Shown here piece after piece: positions 8,182 through 15,456 of a stretch of 24,796 bases of DNA. The first letter of the stretch is position 1. Each line of letters begins with the position of its first letter. Source of the stretch: CAYYJM01 sp964471755 (GTDB taxonomy: Bacteria > Planctomycetota > Planctomycetia > Gemmatales > Gemmataceae); NCBI GenBank assembly GCA_964471755.1, contig CAYYJM010000067.1, positions 1 through 24,796 on the forward strand, written 5' to 3'. The notes beneath the pieces are model-generated. The model did no database searches. It was not told where the DNA came from and worked only from the letters and a program-made list of their open reading frames with translations. Made by a program: the position numbers and the translations under genes.

Positions 8182-9162
8182 ATGAGGAAGGTCGTACTCA
8201 CACTACTGGTATTGATCCTGGCCGCCACCCAGGCCCCGGCTCAGGTTGGCTGGGCGGAAAAGATGCTCAAGGAGACGAGCCACGACTGGGGCACTGTCCC
8301 TCGTGGTGGCAAACTCGTCCATCGCTTCGCCGTGACGAACATCTACGCCGTCCGCATGGAGATCGTTCAGCTCACCAGCGGCTGCGGCTGCGTGAGTGCC
8401 TCCGCTCCGAAGCGCGTCCTGGAGCCGCGCGAATCGACCTTCATCGAGGTCGTCATGGACACCAGCCGGGTCGTCGGGCCGAAATCGGTTGTCGTCAAGT
8501 TCAGCGTCGGCCCGGAGTTCGTCTCGGCGGCCGAGATGCGCGTGACGGCCAACGTGCGCGGCGACATCGTCTTCAATCCCGGCCAGTTCAACTTCGGCTC
8601 CGTCCCGCGCGGCCAGACGCCGACTCTGAGCCTGGATGTCGAGTACGCCGGCCCGTTCGCCTGGCAGGTGAAGGAAATCTCGATCCGCAAGGACTTCCCG
8701 TTCACGATCGCATCGCGTGAATTGTACCGTCAACCGGGCCGGATCGGCTACCAGCTCCAGCTCACGCTGAAGGCCGACGCTCCCGCCGGTGCCATCAAGG
8801 AAGACTTCTATCTCAAGACGAACGACCCGACCACGCCCCTGGTGCCGATCCTGGTCGAGGCGAACGTGCAGCCGTCGTTGACGGTGTCGCCCGGCACCCT
8901 GGCTCTGGGTCTGGTCAAGGTCGGCGATCCGCTCGTCCGTCGCGTCGTGGTTCGTGGCAACCGCCCCTTCGCGCTGGCCAGCGTGGATGGCGATTCGGAC
9001 GTGACACCGGCCAGCGAGCTGCGCACGGCCCAGTCGCCGGTGCAGACGCTGGCGGTCAGCATCAAGGTCGATAAGCCGGGTGACTTCCGCAAGGTCGTCG
9101 AGATCAAGACCGACTCCGGCGAAAGCACCTCGCTGACGATCGAGGGGACCGCGGTGCCGTGA
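8182..9162 (+). CDS. Secreted DUF1573 protein with Ig-like repeats
   Basis: 326 residues starting with a signal peptide (MRKVVLTLLVLILAATQAPA, cleavage near 20-21), so it is exported. Residues about 32-125 form a DUF1573 domain with the hallmark HDWGTVPRGGKL and a TSGCGC cysteine pair (Cys68, Cys70). Two further beta-sandwich-like units follow, near 130-215 (FNFGSVPRG) and 220-320 (LALGLVKVGDP). DUF1573 is common in planctomycetes and Bacteroidetes with no settled biochemical role; it resembles MSP/ASH-type Ig folds used in protein-protein contacts. The ATG at 8182 was chosen because the signal peptide begins there. A long in-frame extension to 7642 overlaps the DinB-like gene and is not protein-like. 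It converges with the M56 peptidase gene, 38 bp away. Confidence 0.86.
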   Translation: MRKVVLTLLVLILAATQAPAQVGWAEKMLKETSHDWGTVPRGGKLVHRFAVTNIYAVRMEIVQLTSGCGCVSASAPKRVLEPRESTFIEVVMDTSRVVGPKSVVVKFSVGPEFVSAAEMRVTANVRGDIVFNPGQFNFGSVPRGQTPTLSLDVEYAGPFAWQVKEISIRKDFPFTIASRELYRQPGRIGYQLQLTLKADAPAGAIKEDFYLKTNDPTTPLVPILVEANVQPSLTVSPGTLALGLVKVGDPLVRRVVVRGNRPFALASVDGDSDVTPASELRTAQSPVQTLAVSIKVDKPGDFRKVVEIKTDSGESTSLTIEGTAVP

Positions 9163-9180
9163 GTGCGACACCGCGGCTAT

Positions 9181-9195
9181 CGATCGCCACGATCG
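9181..9195. terminator. Possible bidirectional hairpin between convergent genes
   Basis: CGATCG at 9181-9186 and again at 9190-9195 are self-complementary hexamers separated by 3 nt. They lie between the DUF1573 stop (9162) and the M56 peptidase stop (9201). The stem is short and has no U-run, so a terminator role is only suggested by position. Confidence 0.25.
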
Positions 9196-9200
9196 CTCAC

Positions 9201-10901
9201 TTACATCCCTCTCGGCGTTTCCGGCCGCGGCTGGTCCGGACGCCGGGGCTGCTCCGGCTTACTATCAGGACCGCCGGTGCCTGATCGCATGGGGTTCTTC
9301 GGTCCTGGACCTCGACCCGGTGCCGGCATCACCCGGCGCAGGTCCTGGAGTTCCTGCAACACGCGTTCGAGCTGTCGTTCCAGATGCTCGATCCGACGAT
9401 CCGGTCCCTGCCCCGGGAAGTGCGGCTGGCCGCCTGGCTGGCCCGGTCGGACCATTTCGCCCCAGCCGCGCGGCATCCCCGGGAAGCCCGCACCCGGAGC
9501 CATCCGGAACCCGCCCGTGGCCCCATCGCCCATGTGCAGGAAGAACATGCCCCGGCCCATGCCCGGCGTCGCCTCGACTCGACCGCCGGCCTTGCGAACC
9601 TTCTCCTGAGCCGCGGCCACCTTCTGGTGCAACTCGCGCAGTTCGGCCGTCTTCTTCTCCAGGGCCGCCTGCGCCTCCTTCAGCTCGGCCTCGGCCTTCT
9701 TCAGCGCTTCCTTATCGACCTTCGGTGCCTCGGCGGCGGCGGCCGGCCGGCCGAGCTTCTTCTCCAGTTCGGCGAGCTTCTCGCGCAGTTCCCGGATCGC
9801 GTCGGGCACCTTGTCGCCCGGCGGCTGGGCCAGCACTGGCAGAGCCGGCAGCAGGAAGATCGCCAGGGTCAACAGACCCAGGAGACCGCGCCACGACAGC
9901 GCGCGCGGCGTCGTTCCACGCAGAATCATCGTCAACCTCCTCTTCAGGTCAGAAACCTGCCCGACCCCGCTCGCCAGCAACGGCGGCACAGTCCGGGCCT
10001 TGGCCAGGAAATCCAGCGTTTCCAGAATCGCCTGGGCGTAGTCGCGCCCCGAGCCGTCGATGGTCGAGACCACCCAGGCATCGCAGCATTGCTCCTCGGC
10101 CTCACGCAGCTGTCGGCACGCGATCCAGACGATCGGATGCCACCAGTACAGACCGAGGGTCGCCATCTCCAGGACGCGCACCCAGTGGTCGCGCCGCACG
10201 AGATGGGCCAGTTCATGGACCAGTAGTGTTCGTCGCTGCTCCGCTGGCAGGTTCTCCCACAACGCCACTGGCAGTAACAGACGCGGCCCGAGCGGGGTCA
10301 TCCAGATCATCGGTGCGAGCCGGCCGGGAATCAGCCAGATCGCCGGCACACGCTTCAGGCCAAGCTGCTCGGCCAGGGCGGCGACCTGCTCGCACAGCCA
10401 CGCCGGAGCCGGCTGCGCGTACGTCAACAAACGCTGGAAGCACCACACCCGGTAGAGGGCGAGAGCGAACCAGCCGCCCGTGCCGAGCAGCCACAGACCG
10501 CCGAGCAGCCACCAGTTGCTGGCGACCACCGCTTCGGCCGGCCCCGGTAGACGCGGATCGACCGCCAGGGCTGGCCCCGGCTTCGCCGCCACGTCGCCGG
10601 GGATCTCGATGATTTCTCCCTCAACCCACACCTCGAAAGGGACTGGCGGCATTTGCGCGGCTGCCTCCGCCTCGGCAATCGCCCGGGCGAGTTGGGCCTC
10701 GACCTCCGGCTCCGAAGCGGGTTCACTCCAGCCGATGGGGATGAGGAACAATGGCGGCGTGACGAGCTTGATCAGCACGAGCAGCCAGAGGCCATGTGTC
10801 AGGGCCGGCTTGCGCACCAGGGCCCCGACGAGGGCAGCGATCGCGGCCAGCACCAGGGCCACGACCGCGTTGCTCAGGCCGATCTGCACCAGGGATTCCA
10901 T
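9201..10901 (-). CDS. BlaR1/MecR1-type M56 membrane metallopeptidase with a coiled-coil output region
   Basis: 566-residue integral membrane protease. Hydrophobic segments lie near 10-30, 38-56, 130-152 and 338-358. The zinc motif HELAH is at 229-233, with REAEEQCCD near 266-274 supplying the third ligand region. M56 proteases of this type are activated by an external signal and trigger loss of the partner BlaI repressor. Unlike classical BlaR1 there is no penicillin-binding sensor domain. After the last membrane segment come a Lys/Glu-rich coiled coil (about 365-440), a Gly/Met/Pro-rich stretch and a second short coiled coil near 522-542. The signal sensed is therefore probably not a beta-lactam. 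ATG 10901 has GGAGG 6 nt upstream; GTG 10904 is the alternative. It lies 91 bp downstream of its likely repressor gene. Confidence 0.86.
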   Translation of the reverse strand: MESLVQIGLSNAVVALVLAAIAALVGALVRKPALTHGLWLLVLIKLVTPPLFLIPIGWSEPASEPEVEAQLARAIAEAEAAAQMPPVPFEVWVEGEIIEIPGDVAAKPGPALAVDPRLPGPAEAVVASNWWLLGGLWLLGTGGWFALALYRVWCFQRLLTYAQPAPAWLCEQVAALAEQLGLKRVPAIWLIPGRLAPMIWMTPLGPRLLLPVALWENLPAEQRRTLLVHELAHLVRRDHWVRVLEMATLGLYWWHPIVWIACRQLREAEEQCCDAWVVSTIDGSGRDYAQAILETLDFLAKARTVPPLLASGVGQVSDLKRRLTMILRGTTPRALSWRGLLGLLTLAIFLLPALPVLAQPPGDKVPDAIRELREKLAELEKKLGRPAAAAEAPKVDKEALKKAEAELKEAQAALEKKTAELRELHQKVAAAQEKVRKAGGRVEATPGMGRGMFFLHMGDGATGGFRMAPGAGFPGMPRGWGEMVRPGQPGGQPHFPGQGPDRRIEHLERQLERVLQELQDLRRVMPAPGRGPGPKNPMRSGTGGPDSKPEQPRRPDQPRPETPRGM

Positions 10902-10933
10902 CACCGGCCTCCGAATCGAGCCTCTTCATTTAG

Positions 10934-10951
10934 CGGCGGGCTTGCCCGCCG
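10934..10951. repeat. GC-rich hairpin between the repressor and peptidase genes
   Basis: CGGCGGGC and GCCCGCCG form an 8-bp perfect stem around a TT centre in the 91-bp space between the BlaI-like and M56 genes. It could lower read-through so that repressor transcript exceeds peptidase transcript, or be a dispersed REP-like unit. There is no U-tract. Confidence 0.45.
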
Positions 10952-10992
10952 TCCGATTCCGACGAAGAACGCCGACGGCTCTGACGGAGACA

Positions 10993-11376
10993 CTACACCT
11001 CGTCGATCAGGCTGCGCAACTCGCGGCGATCCGCTTCGCTGAGCTGGCTCTGGCGGACCAGGTGCGTCAGCAACGGCGTCAGGCTGCCGCCGCACAGCTT
11101 CTCGGCCACTTCCTGCAAGCGTCGGCCGATGAGTTCCTCGCGGTCCACCGTCGCCGCGAACGTGTGGGCCGGCTCCGTCCGCTGACGCCCGACCATGCCC
11201 TTCTCCTCGAGCCGTTCGAGCAGTTTCTGCACGGCACCGTACGCGCCGCTGCCGCCATCGGGGTAGAGCCGATCGGTCAAGGTCCGGATCGTCGCCGGCC
11301 CCTCGTCCCAGAGAATCAGCAGGATTTCCAGCTCTTTCGGTGCGACGTCCTTCGGATCGCGCGACGTGCGTGCCAT
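10993..11376 (-). CDS. BlaI/MecI/CopY-family repressor
   Basis: 127-residue transcriptional regulator with an N-terminal winged helix of the BlaI type (about residues 12-78: PKELEILLILW, then YGAVQKLLERLEEKGMV as recognition helix and wing). The C-terminal helical part to 127 is the usual dimerisation and cleavage region. Members bind operator dyads as dimers and are inactivated after M56 peptidase signalling. The start ATG at 11376 has GGAGG and AAAGG upstream. It is first in the operon with the M56 peptidase. Its own promoter region contains two AGAC-N5-GTCT dyads, strongly suggesting autoregulation. Target genes beyond this operon are not evident here. Confidence 0.9.
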   Translation of the reverse strand: MARTSRDPKDVAPKELEILLILWDEGPATIRTLTDRLYPDGGSGAYGAVQKLLERLEEKGMVGRQRTEPAHTFAATVDREELIGRRLQEVAEKLCGGSLTPLLTHLVRQSQLSEADRRELRSLIDEV

Positions 11377-11381
11377 CCTTT

Positions 11382-11414
11382 CCTCCCACTCAGACTGCTT
11401 GTCTGAGTGGGAGG
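11382..11414. promoter_or_regulatory. 14-bp-arm inverted repeat, operator 1, overlapping the SD
   Basis: CCTCCCACTCAGAC (11382-11395) and its exact complement (11401-11414) flank a 5-nt centre. The core AGAC-N5-GTCT is at 11392-11404. On the minus strand this lies in the expected leader of the repressor gene and its inner edge includes the GGAGG ribosome binding site. It could act as a DNA operator, as an RNA hairpin sequestering the ribosome binding site, or both. Confidence 0.7.
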
Positions 11415-11440
11415 GTAAGACATTTCGTCTGAGGTGTCAA
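11412..11440 (-). promoter_or_regulatory. Promoter of the repressor-peptidase operon with operator 2 in the spacer
   Basis: On the minus strand a perfect TTGACA -35 box (complement of 11435-11440) is followed after exactly 17 bp by TACCCT (complement of 11412-11417). The spacer contains a second dyad, AGAC-N5-GTCT, at 11418-11430, whose centre is 26 bp from that of operator 1. A repressor bound there would block RNA polymerase directly. Confidence 0.72.
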
Positions 11441-11482
11441 GAGGAGAAAAATGCGCGGGGTGGCCCGGTCTGTGGCGCTCGC

Positions 11483-12055
11483 TCACTTGAGGCCATTGAA
11501 CCAGTCATCGAAGCCCTTCTTGTAGTGCTCGACGGTCTTCGCCGGTCCGGTCAGGCGGATGTGGTAGACGTTCTCCGGCCCCTCGAAGTGGATGGCCAGC
11601 ATGCGGTAGTTCTCGCGCGGCACGGCCTTCGACTGCGGGTTGAACGGCTGCGGATTGAACAGGTACGTCCCGGTCACGTCGAGATACTGCCCCGCGCCCT
11701 TGCCGACCTTGACCTTGGTGACCTTGGCGACGTCGTCGATCTTCTTGCCTTCGGCCGGCACGAAGGTCTTCTTCCAGCGCTCGATGTTCTGATCGGCCGA
11801 GCCGCCCAGACCCTTGAAGATGACCAGCTCGGCGTCGTTTTTGTCGTCGCCGACCTTCGGCAGGACGAACTGGGCAAAGCGCATCTTGTTGGCCGGCGTC
11901 TCGCTCTTCCAGGCGGCCGGGGTCGTGTTCTTCAGGTCGTCGATCTCGATGACGACGCCCTTCTTCTCCTTGGGATCCTCGGCCCCGGCATTGAAGCAGC
12001 CGACGGTGGCCACCAGGACGAGGGCCAGGGCCAGGCCGCGCAACAGCGTGTGCAT
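11483..12055 (-). CDS. Putative secreted lipoprotein of unknown function
   Basis: 190 residues with an N-terminal export signal (MHTLLRGLALALVLVATVGC). Cys20 after a hydrophobic stretch may be a lipobox cysteine, although TVGC is not an ideal lipobox. Cleavage near AGA-ED is the alternative. The mature part is Lys-rich and beta-rich with no domain I recognise; it ends in an amphipathic segment (TVEHYKKGFDDWFNGLK). A GGAGAG Shine-Dalgarno precedes the ATG at 12055. It lies upstream of the BlaI operon on the same strand, but that operon has its own promoter, so it is probably an independent unit. Conserved short exported proteins of this build are common in planctomycetes. Confidence 0.72.
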   Translation of the reverse strand: MHTLLRGLALALVLVATVGCFNAGAEDPKEKKGVVIEIDDLKNTTPAAWKSETPANKMRFAQFVLPKVGDDKNDAELVIFKGLGGSADQNIERWKKTFVPAEGKKIDDVAKVTKVKVGKGAGQYLDVTGTYLFNPQPFNPQSKAVPRENYRMLAIHFEGPENVYHIRLTGPAKTVEHYKKGFDDWFNGLK

Positions 12056-12172
12056 GCGAACTCTCCATGAGTGAAACCGGCCCTTCCGACGTCCGGGCCA
12101 TGCTACCAGTTAACGCCAGCGACGCGCCGAAGACAAGAGGCCAGGCAGGGAGGCAACCGAAGCCTTGCCTCG

Positions 12173-12178
12173 TACAAT
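12173..12178 (+). promoter_or_regulatory. Putative -10 box of the lyase-peptidase operon
   Basis: TACAAT at 12173-12178 is a five-of-six match to the -10 consensus and would give a leader of about 24 nt before the ATG at 12209. No strong -35 box is present 17 bp upstream. Confidence 0.35.
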
Positions 12179-12208
12179 ACCTCGAAACGACCCTCACGAG
12201 GTTCCCTC

Positions 12209-13129
12209 ATGACAGCATCCTGGCACGGCGTCCTTCCCGCGGTCACCACGTCCTTTCACACCGACGAGCGTCTCGACCTCGCCGGGACACGTGAACAGAT
12301 CGAACGTCTGCTCGCCGCCGGCGTCCACGGTCTGATCCTGCTCGGCACCGTCGGCGAGAACTGTTCGCTGGAACGTGACGAGAAGCTGGCGGTCCTGAAG
12401 CTCGCCGTCGAGACGACGGCCGGCCGGGTGCCGGTGCTGACCGGCGTCGCCGAGACGACCACGGCCGGAGCCTGTCGTTTCATCGCCGCGGCCGAGAAAC
12501 TCGGCATCGACGGCCTGATGGTTCTGCCGGCGATGGTCTACAAGAGCGACCCGGCCGAGACGATGCACCACTTCCGCACCGTCGCACGCAACACGTCGCT
12601 TCCGATCATGGTCTACAACAATCCGGTGGCATATCACGTCGATATCACGCCGGAGATGTTCGCCGACCTGGCCGATGAACCGCGTCTGGTCGCCATCAAG
12701 GAATCGAGCGAGAACGTCCGGCGGATCACCGATCTGATCAACACGGTCGGCGACCGCTACACGCTGCTGTGCGGCGTCGATGATCTGGTGATGGAGAGCG
12801 TTCTGCTCGGAGCCGAGGGCTGGATCTCCGGCCTGGTCAACGCCTTCCCGGACGAGAACCGCCTGCTGTGGGATCTGATGCAGGCCGGCCAGTGGGAGCA
12901 GGCCCGGCAGGTGTATCGCTGGTACACGCCGCTGTTGCACCTCGACACGCACGTCAAGCTGGTGCAGTACATCAAGCTGGCGATGGCCGAGCGCGGCTTC
13001 TCCAACGGCGTGACGCGAGCGCCGCGCCTGCCGATCACCGGAGCGGAACGCGAGCGTGTGGTGAAGATCATCCGCGACGGCATCGCCACGCAGCCGACCA
13101 CGCCAGTGCATACGGGAGCGGTGGTATGA
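12209..13129 (+). CDS. DapA-superfamily lyase/deaminase, possibly hydroxyproline pathway
   Basis: 306-residue (beta/alpha)8 class I aldolase-type enzyme of the DHDPS/NAL superfamily. GTVGE at 46-50 is the pyruvate-carboxylate loop, Tyr136 (MVYNNP) the proton-relay tyrosine, and Lys164 (VAIKES) the Schiff-base lysine. The arginine that true DapA carries a few residues after YNxP is not seen; the segment reads YNNPVAYHVDI, so dihydrodipicolinate synthesis is unlikely. That segment, and LGTVGENCSLE, remind me of 1-pyrroline-4-hydroxy-2-carboxylate deaminases of hydroxyproline breakdown, but this is recollection. Start ATG 12209 has GAGG 7 nt upstream. Its stop overlaps the start of the S9 peptidase by 4 bp (ATGA), implying a shared task. 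Confidence 0.82.
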   Translation: MTASWHGVLPAVTTSFHTDERLDLAGTREQIERLLAAGVHGLILLGTVGENCSLERDEKLAVLKLAVETTAGRVPVLTGVAETTTAGACRFIAAAEKLGIDGLMVLPAMVYKSDPAETMHHFRTVARNTSLPIMVYNNPVAYHVDITPEMFADLADEPRLVAIKESSENVRRITDLINTVGDRYTLLCGVDDLVMESVLLGAEGWISGLVNAFPDENRLLWDLMQAGQWEQARQVYRWYTPLLHLDTHVKLVQYIKLAMAERGFSNGVTRAPRLPITGAERERVVKIIRDGIATQPTTPVHTGAVV

Positions 13130-15363
13130 GCGCACGCGCCGCCGGCGGTCTGTTCCTCGCGATCCTGACTGCGACCATCGCCCGTGCCCAGGGCACGAAG
13201 GCCGACTACGACCGGGCCCTGACACTGCATGGTCACTACGCCGGCAAGGTTTTCCGCGATCGGGTCGAGCCGCACGTCCTGCCCGGCGGCGGCTCCTTCT
13301 GGTATCGGGTCGATCTGCCCAACGGCGAACGCGAGTTCGTGCTGGTCGATTGTGTCCGGGGCGAACGCAAGCCGGCCTTCGACGCGGCGAACCTGGCGAC
13401 GGCCCTCGGTGACGCGACCGGCAAGAAGATCGATCCGAAACGGCTCCCGGTCGATGACTGGACCGTCTCCGGCGGCGTCATCCACCTCCGGGCCGCCGGC
13501 AAGACGTGGGCCTACGGTGCCGACAAGGTCGAGGTGAAGCCGGAACGCTACCCCGCCACGACCGACCGTGACGGCTTCACCGAGATGAAGACCACCACCC
13601 GCCCCCGACCGACGGCGACGGATCCGCTCTCGCCGGACAGGAAGTGGCGCATGGTCTACCGCGATCACAACCTCCTGTTGAAGGACGAGGCCAGCGGCAA
13701 GGAAACGGCCGTCACCGCCGATGGCAAGGACGGCGACGGCTACAACGGCCCGTTCCGCTGGAGCCCCGACTCACGCTTCGTCGTCGCCTGGAAGTACCGG
13801 CGTGGCGGCGATCGCCAGGTCACCCTCGTCGAGTCAGCCCCGAAGGGCCAGACGCAACCCAGGGTCGTGACGTACCCGTACCTGAAACCGGGCGACCCGA
13901 TCCCGCAGCAGTTCCCCGTTCTGATCGATACGACCACACAGAAGGTCGTGCCAGTGGATCGCCAGCTCTTCGACAACCCCTGGGCGATCGAACACCTCCG
14001 CTGGGACGATGACGGCAAGCGGTTCACGTTCTTTTACAACCAGCGTGGCCACCGCGTGCTGCGCGTCCTCGCCGTCGAGCCGACCACGGGCAAGGTCACG
14101 CCAATCATCAACGAGGAGTGTGCGACGTACTTCGACTACGCCCACAAGTTCTTCTACCGCCCGCTCGCCGAGACCGCCGAGATCGTCTGGATGTCCGAAC
14201 GCAGCGGCTGGAACCATCTCTACCGGATCGATGCGAAGACCGGCCGGGTCGCCAACCCGATCACCCAGGGGGAATGGGTCATCCGCGAGGTGCTGCGCGT
14301 CGATGCGAAGACACGTCAGGTCTGGTTCCGGGCCGGCGGCGTCCACGCGGGCGAAGATCCCTACCACGTCCACGTTGGCCGGGTGGACCTCGACGGCAAG
14401 AACCTCACCTGGCTCACCGACGGCGACGGCACCCACGAGGTCCGCTTTTCTCCGGACGGCAAGTATCTCCTCGACACCTGGTCGCGCGTCGATCTGCCGC
14501 CGCGAACGGTACTGCGCGACGCTCACACCGGCAAGAAACTTTGCGATCTGGAGACGGCCGACACGTCTCGCCTCGACGCGACCGGATGGAAGCCACCGGA
14601 GCGATTCGTCGTGAAGGGCCGCGACGACGTGACCGACATTTACGGCGTGATCTGGCGACCGAGCAACTTCGATCCGGCACGGAAGTACCCGGTCATCGAG
14701 TACATCTACGCCGGGCCGCAGGGGGCGTTCGTGCCGAAACGCTTCGCCACCTGGCACGGCCCTCGGACGATTGCCGAGTTGGGCTTCATCGTCGTGCAGA
14801 TCGACGGCATGGGCACCTCGTATCGATCGAAGGCGTTTCACGACGTGAGCTGGAAGAACCTCGGCGACGGCGGCTTTCCCGATCGGATCAAGTGGCTAAA
14901 AGCGGCGGCGGCGAAGTTCCTACAGATGGACCTGACGCGGATCGGCATCTACGGCGGCTCCGCTGGCGGCCAGAACGCCCTGCGTGCGCTGATCGCCCAC
15001 GGCGACTTCTACAAGGTCGCCGTGGCCGACTGCGGCTGCCATGACAACCGCATGGACAAGATCTGGTGGAATGAGCTGTACATGAGCTGGCCGATCGGCC
15101 CGCACTACGACGCCGCGTCGAACGTCGTCCACGCCAACAAGGTGACGGGCAAGCTGCTGCTCGTCGTCGGCGAGGTGGACCGGAACGTCGATCCGGCCTC
15201 GACGATGCAGGTGGCCGCGGCGCTGATCAAGGCGAACCGGGATTTCGACCTCCTGGTCGTCCCCGGAGCCGGCCACGGCGCGGCCGAGACGCCCTACGGA
15301 AGTCGGCGGCGGATGGATTTCTTCGTCCGCCATCTCCTGGGAGTGGAGCCGCGCCGGGAGTGA
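13126..15363 (+). CDS. Secreted DPP-IV-like S9 serine peptidase
   Basis: 745 residues. The N-terminal signal peptide (ends near ARAQ, residue 22) indicates export. Residues about 100-480 form the DPPIV_N beta-propeller with WSPDSR and FSPDGKY blade motifs. Residues about 500-745 are the alpha/beta-hydrolase domain. The nucleophile is Ser612 in YGGSAGG (DPP-IV usually has GWSYGG), Asp685 lies in GEVDRNVD, and His717 in PGAGHG. Family members remove N-terminal dipeptides, often X-Pro. The double-Glu substrate motif of DPP-IV was not identified with certainty. It is translationally coupled to the DapA-like gene. The stop lies 12 bp before a 29-bp-arm inverted repeat that could end transcription. 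Confidence 0.9.
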   Translation: MSARAAGGLFLAILTATIARAQGTKADYDRALTLHGHYAGKVFRDRVEPHVLPGGGSFWYRVDLPNGEREFVLVDCVRGERKPAFDAANLATALGDATGKKIDPKRLPVDDWTVSGGVIHLRAAGKTWAYGADKVEVKPERYPATTDRDGFTEMKTTTRPRPTATDPLSPDRKWRMVYRDHNLLLKDEASGKETAVTADGKDGDGYNGPFRWSPDSRFVVAWKYRRGGDRQVTLVESAPKGQTQPRVVTYPYLKPGDPIPQQFPVLIDTTTQKVVPVDRQLFDNPWAIEHLRWDDDGKRFTFFYNQRGHRVLRVLAVEPTTGKVTPIINEECATYFDYAHKFFYRPLAETAEIVWMSERSGWNHLYRIDAKTGRVANPITQGEWVIREVLRVDAKTRQVWFRAGGVHAGEDPYHVHVGRVDLDGKNLTWLTDGDGTHEVRFSPDGKYLLDTWSRVDLPPRTVLRDAHTGKKLCDLETADTSRLDATGWKPPERFVVKGRDDVTDIYGVIWRPSNFDPARKYPVIEYIYAGPQGAFVPKRFATWHGPRTIAELGFIVVQIDGMGTSYRSKAFHDVSWKNLGDGGFPDRIKWLKAAAAKFLQMDLTRIGIYGGSAGGQNALRALIAHGDFYKVAVADCGCHDNRMDKIWWNELYMSWPIGPHYDAASNVVHANKVTGKLLLVVGEVDRNVDPASTMQVAAALIKANRDFDLLVVPGAGHGAAETPYGSRRRMDFFVRHLLGVEPRRE

Positions 15364-15375
15364 CCATCCGGTGTC

Positions 15376-15456
15376 CCGGCGAGCGTGGGGCGTCAGCCCC
15401 ATGACTCTTCTCTCCGGATGAAGACGCTCATGGGGCTGACGCCCCACGCTCGCCGG
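15376..15456. repeat. REP/BIME-like inverted repeat with 29-bp perfect arms
   Basis: Arms at 15376-15404 and 15428-15456 are exact complements around a 23-nt centre. Each arm also contains its own small hairpin, GGGGC-GTCA-GCCCC. It separates two convergent genes and supplies the final eight codons and stop of the minus-strand one. It may also be a bidirectional terminator. The nested design recalls bacterial REP doublets. Confidence 0.8.

Noticed and set aside
13834..14841. 335-codon minus-strand open frame
   Set aside because: Shadow of the S9 peptidase.
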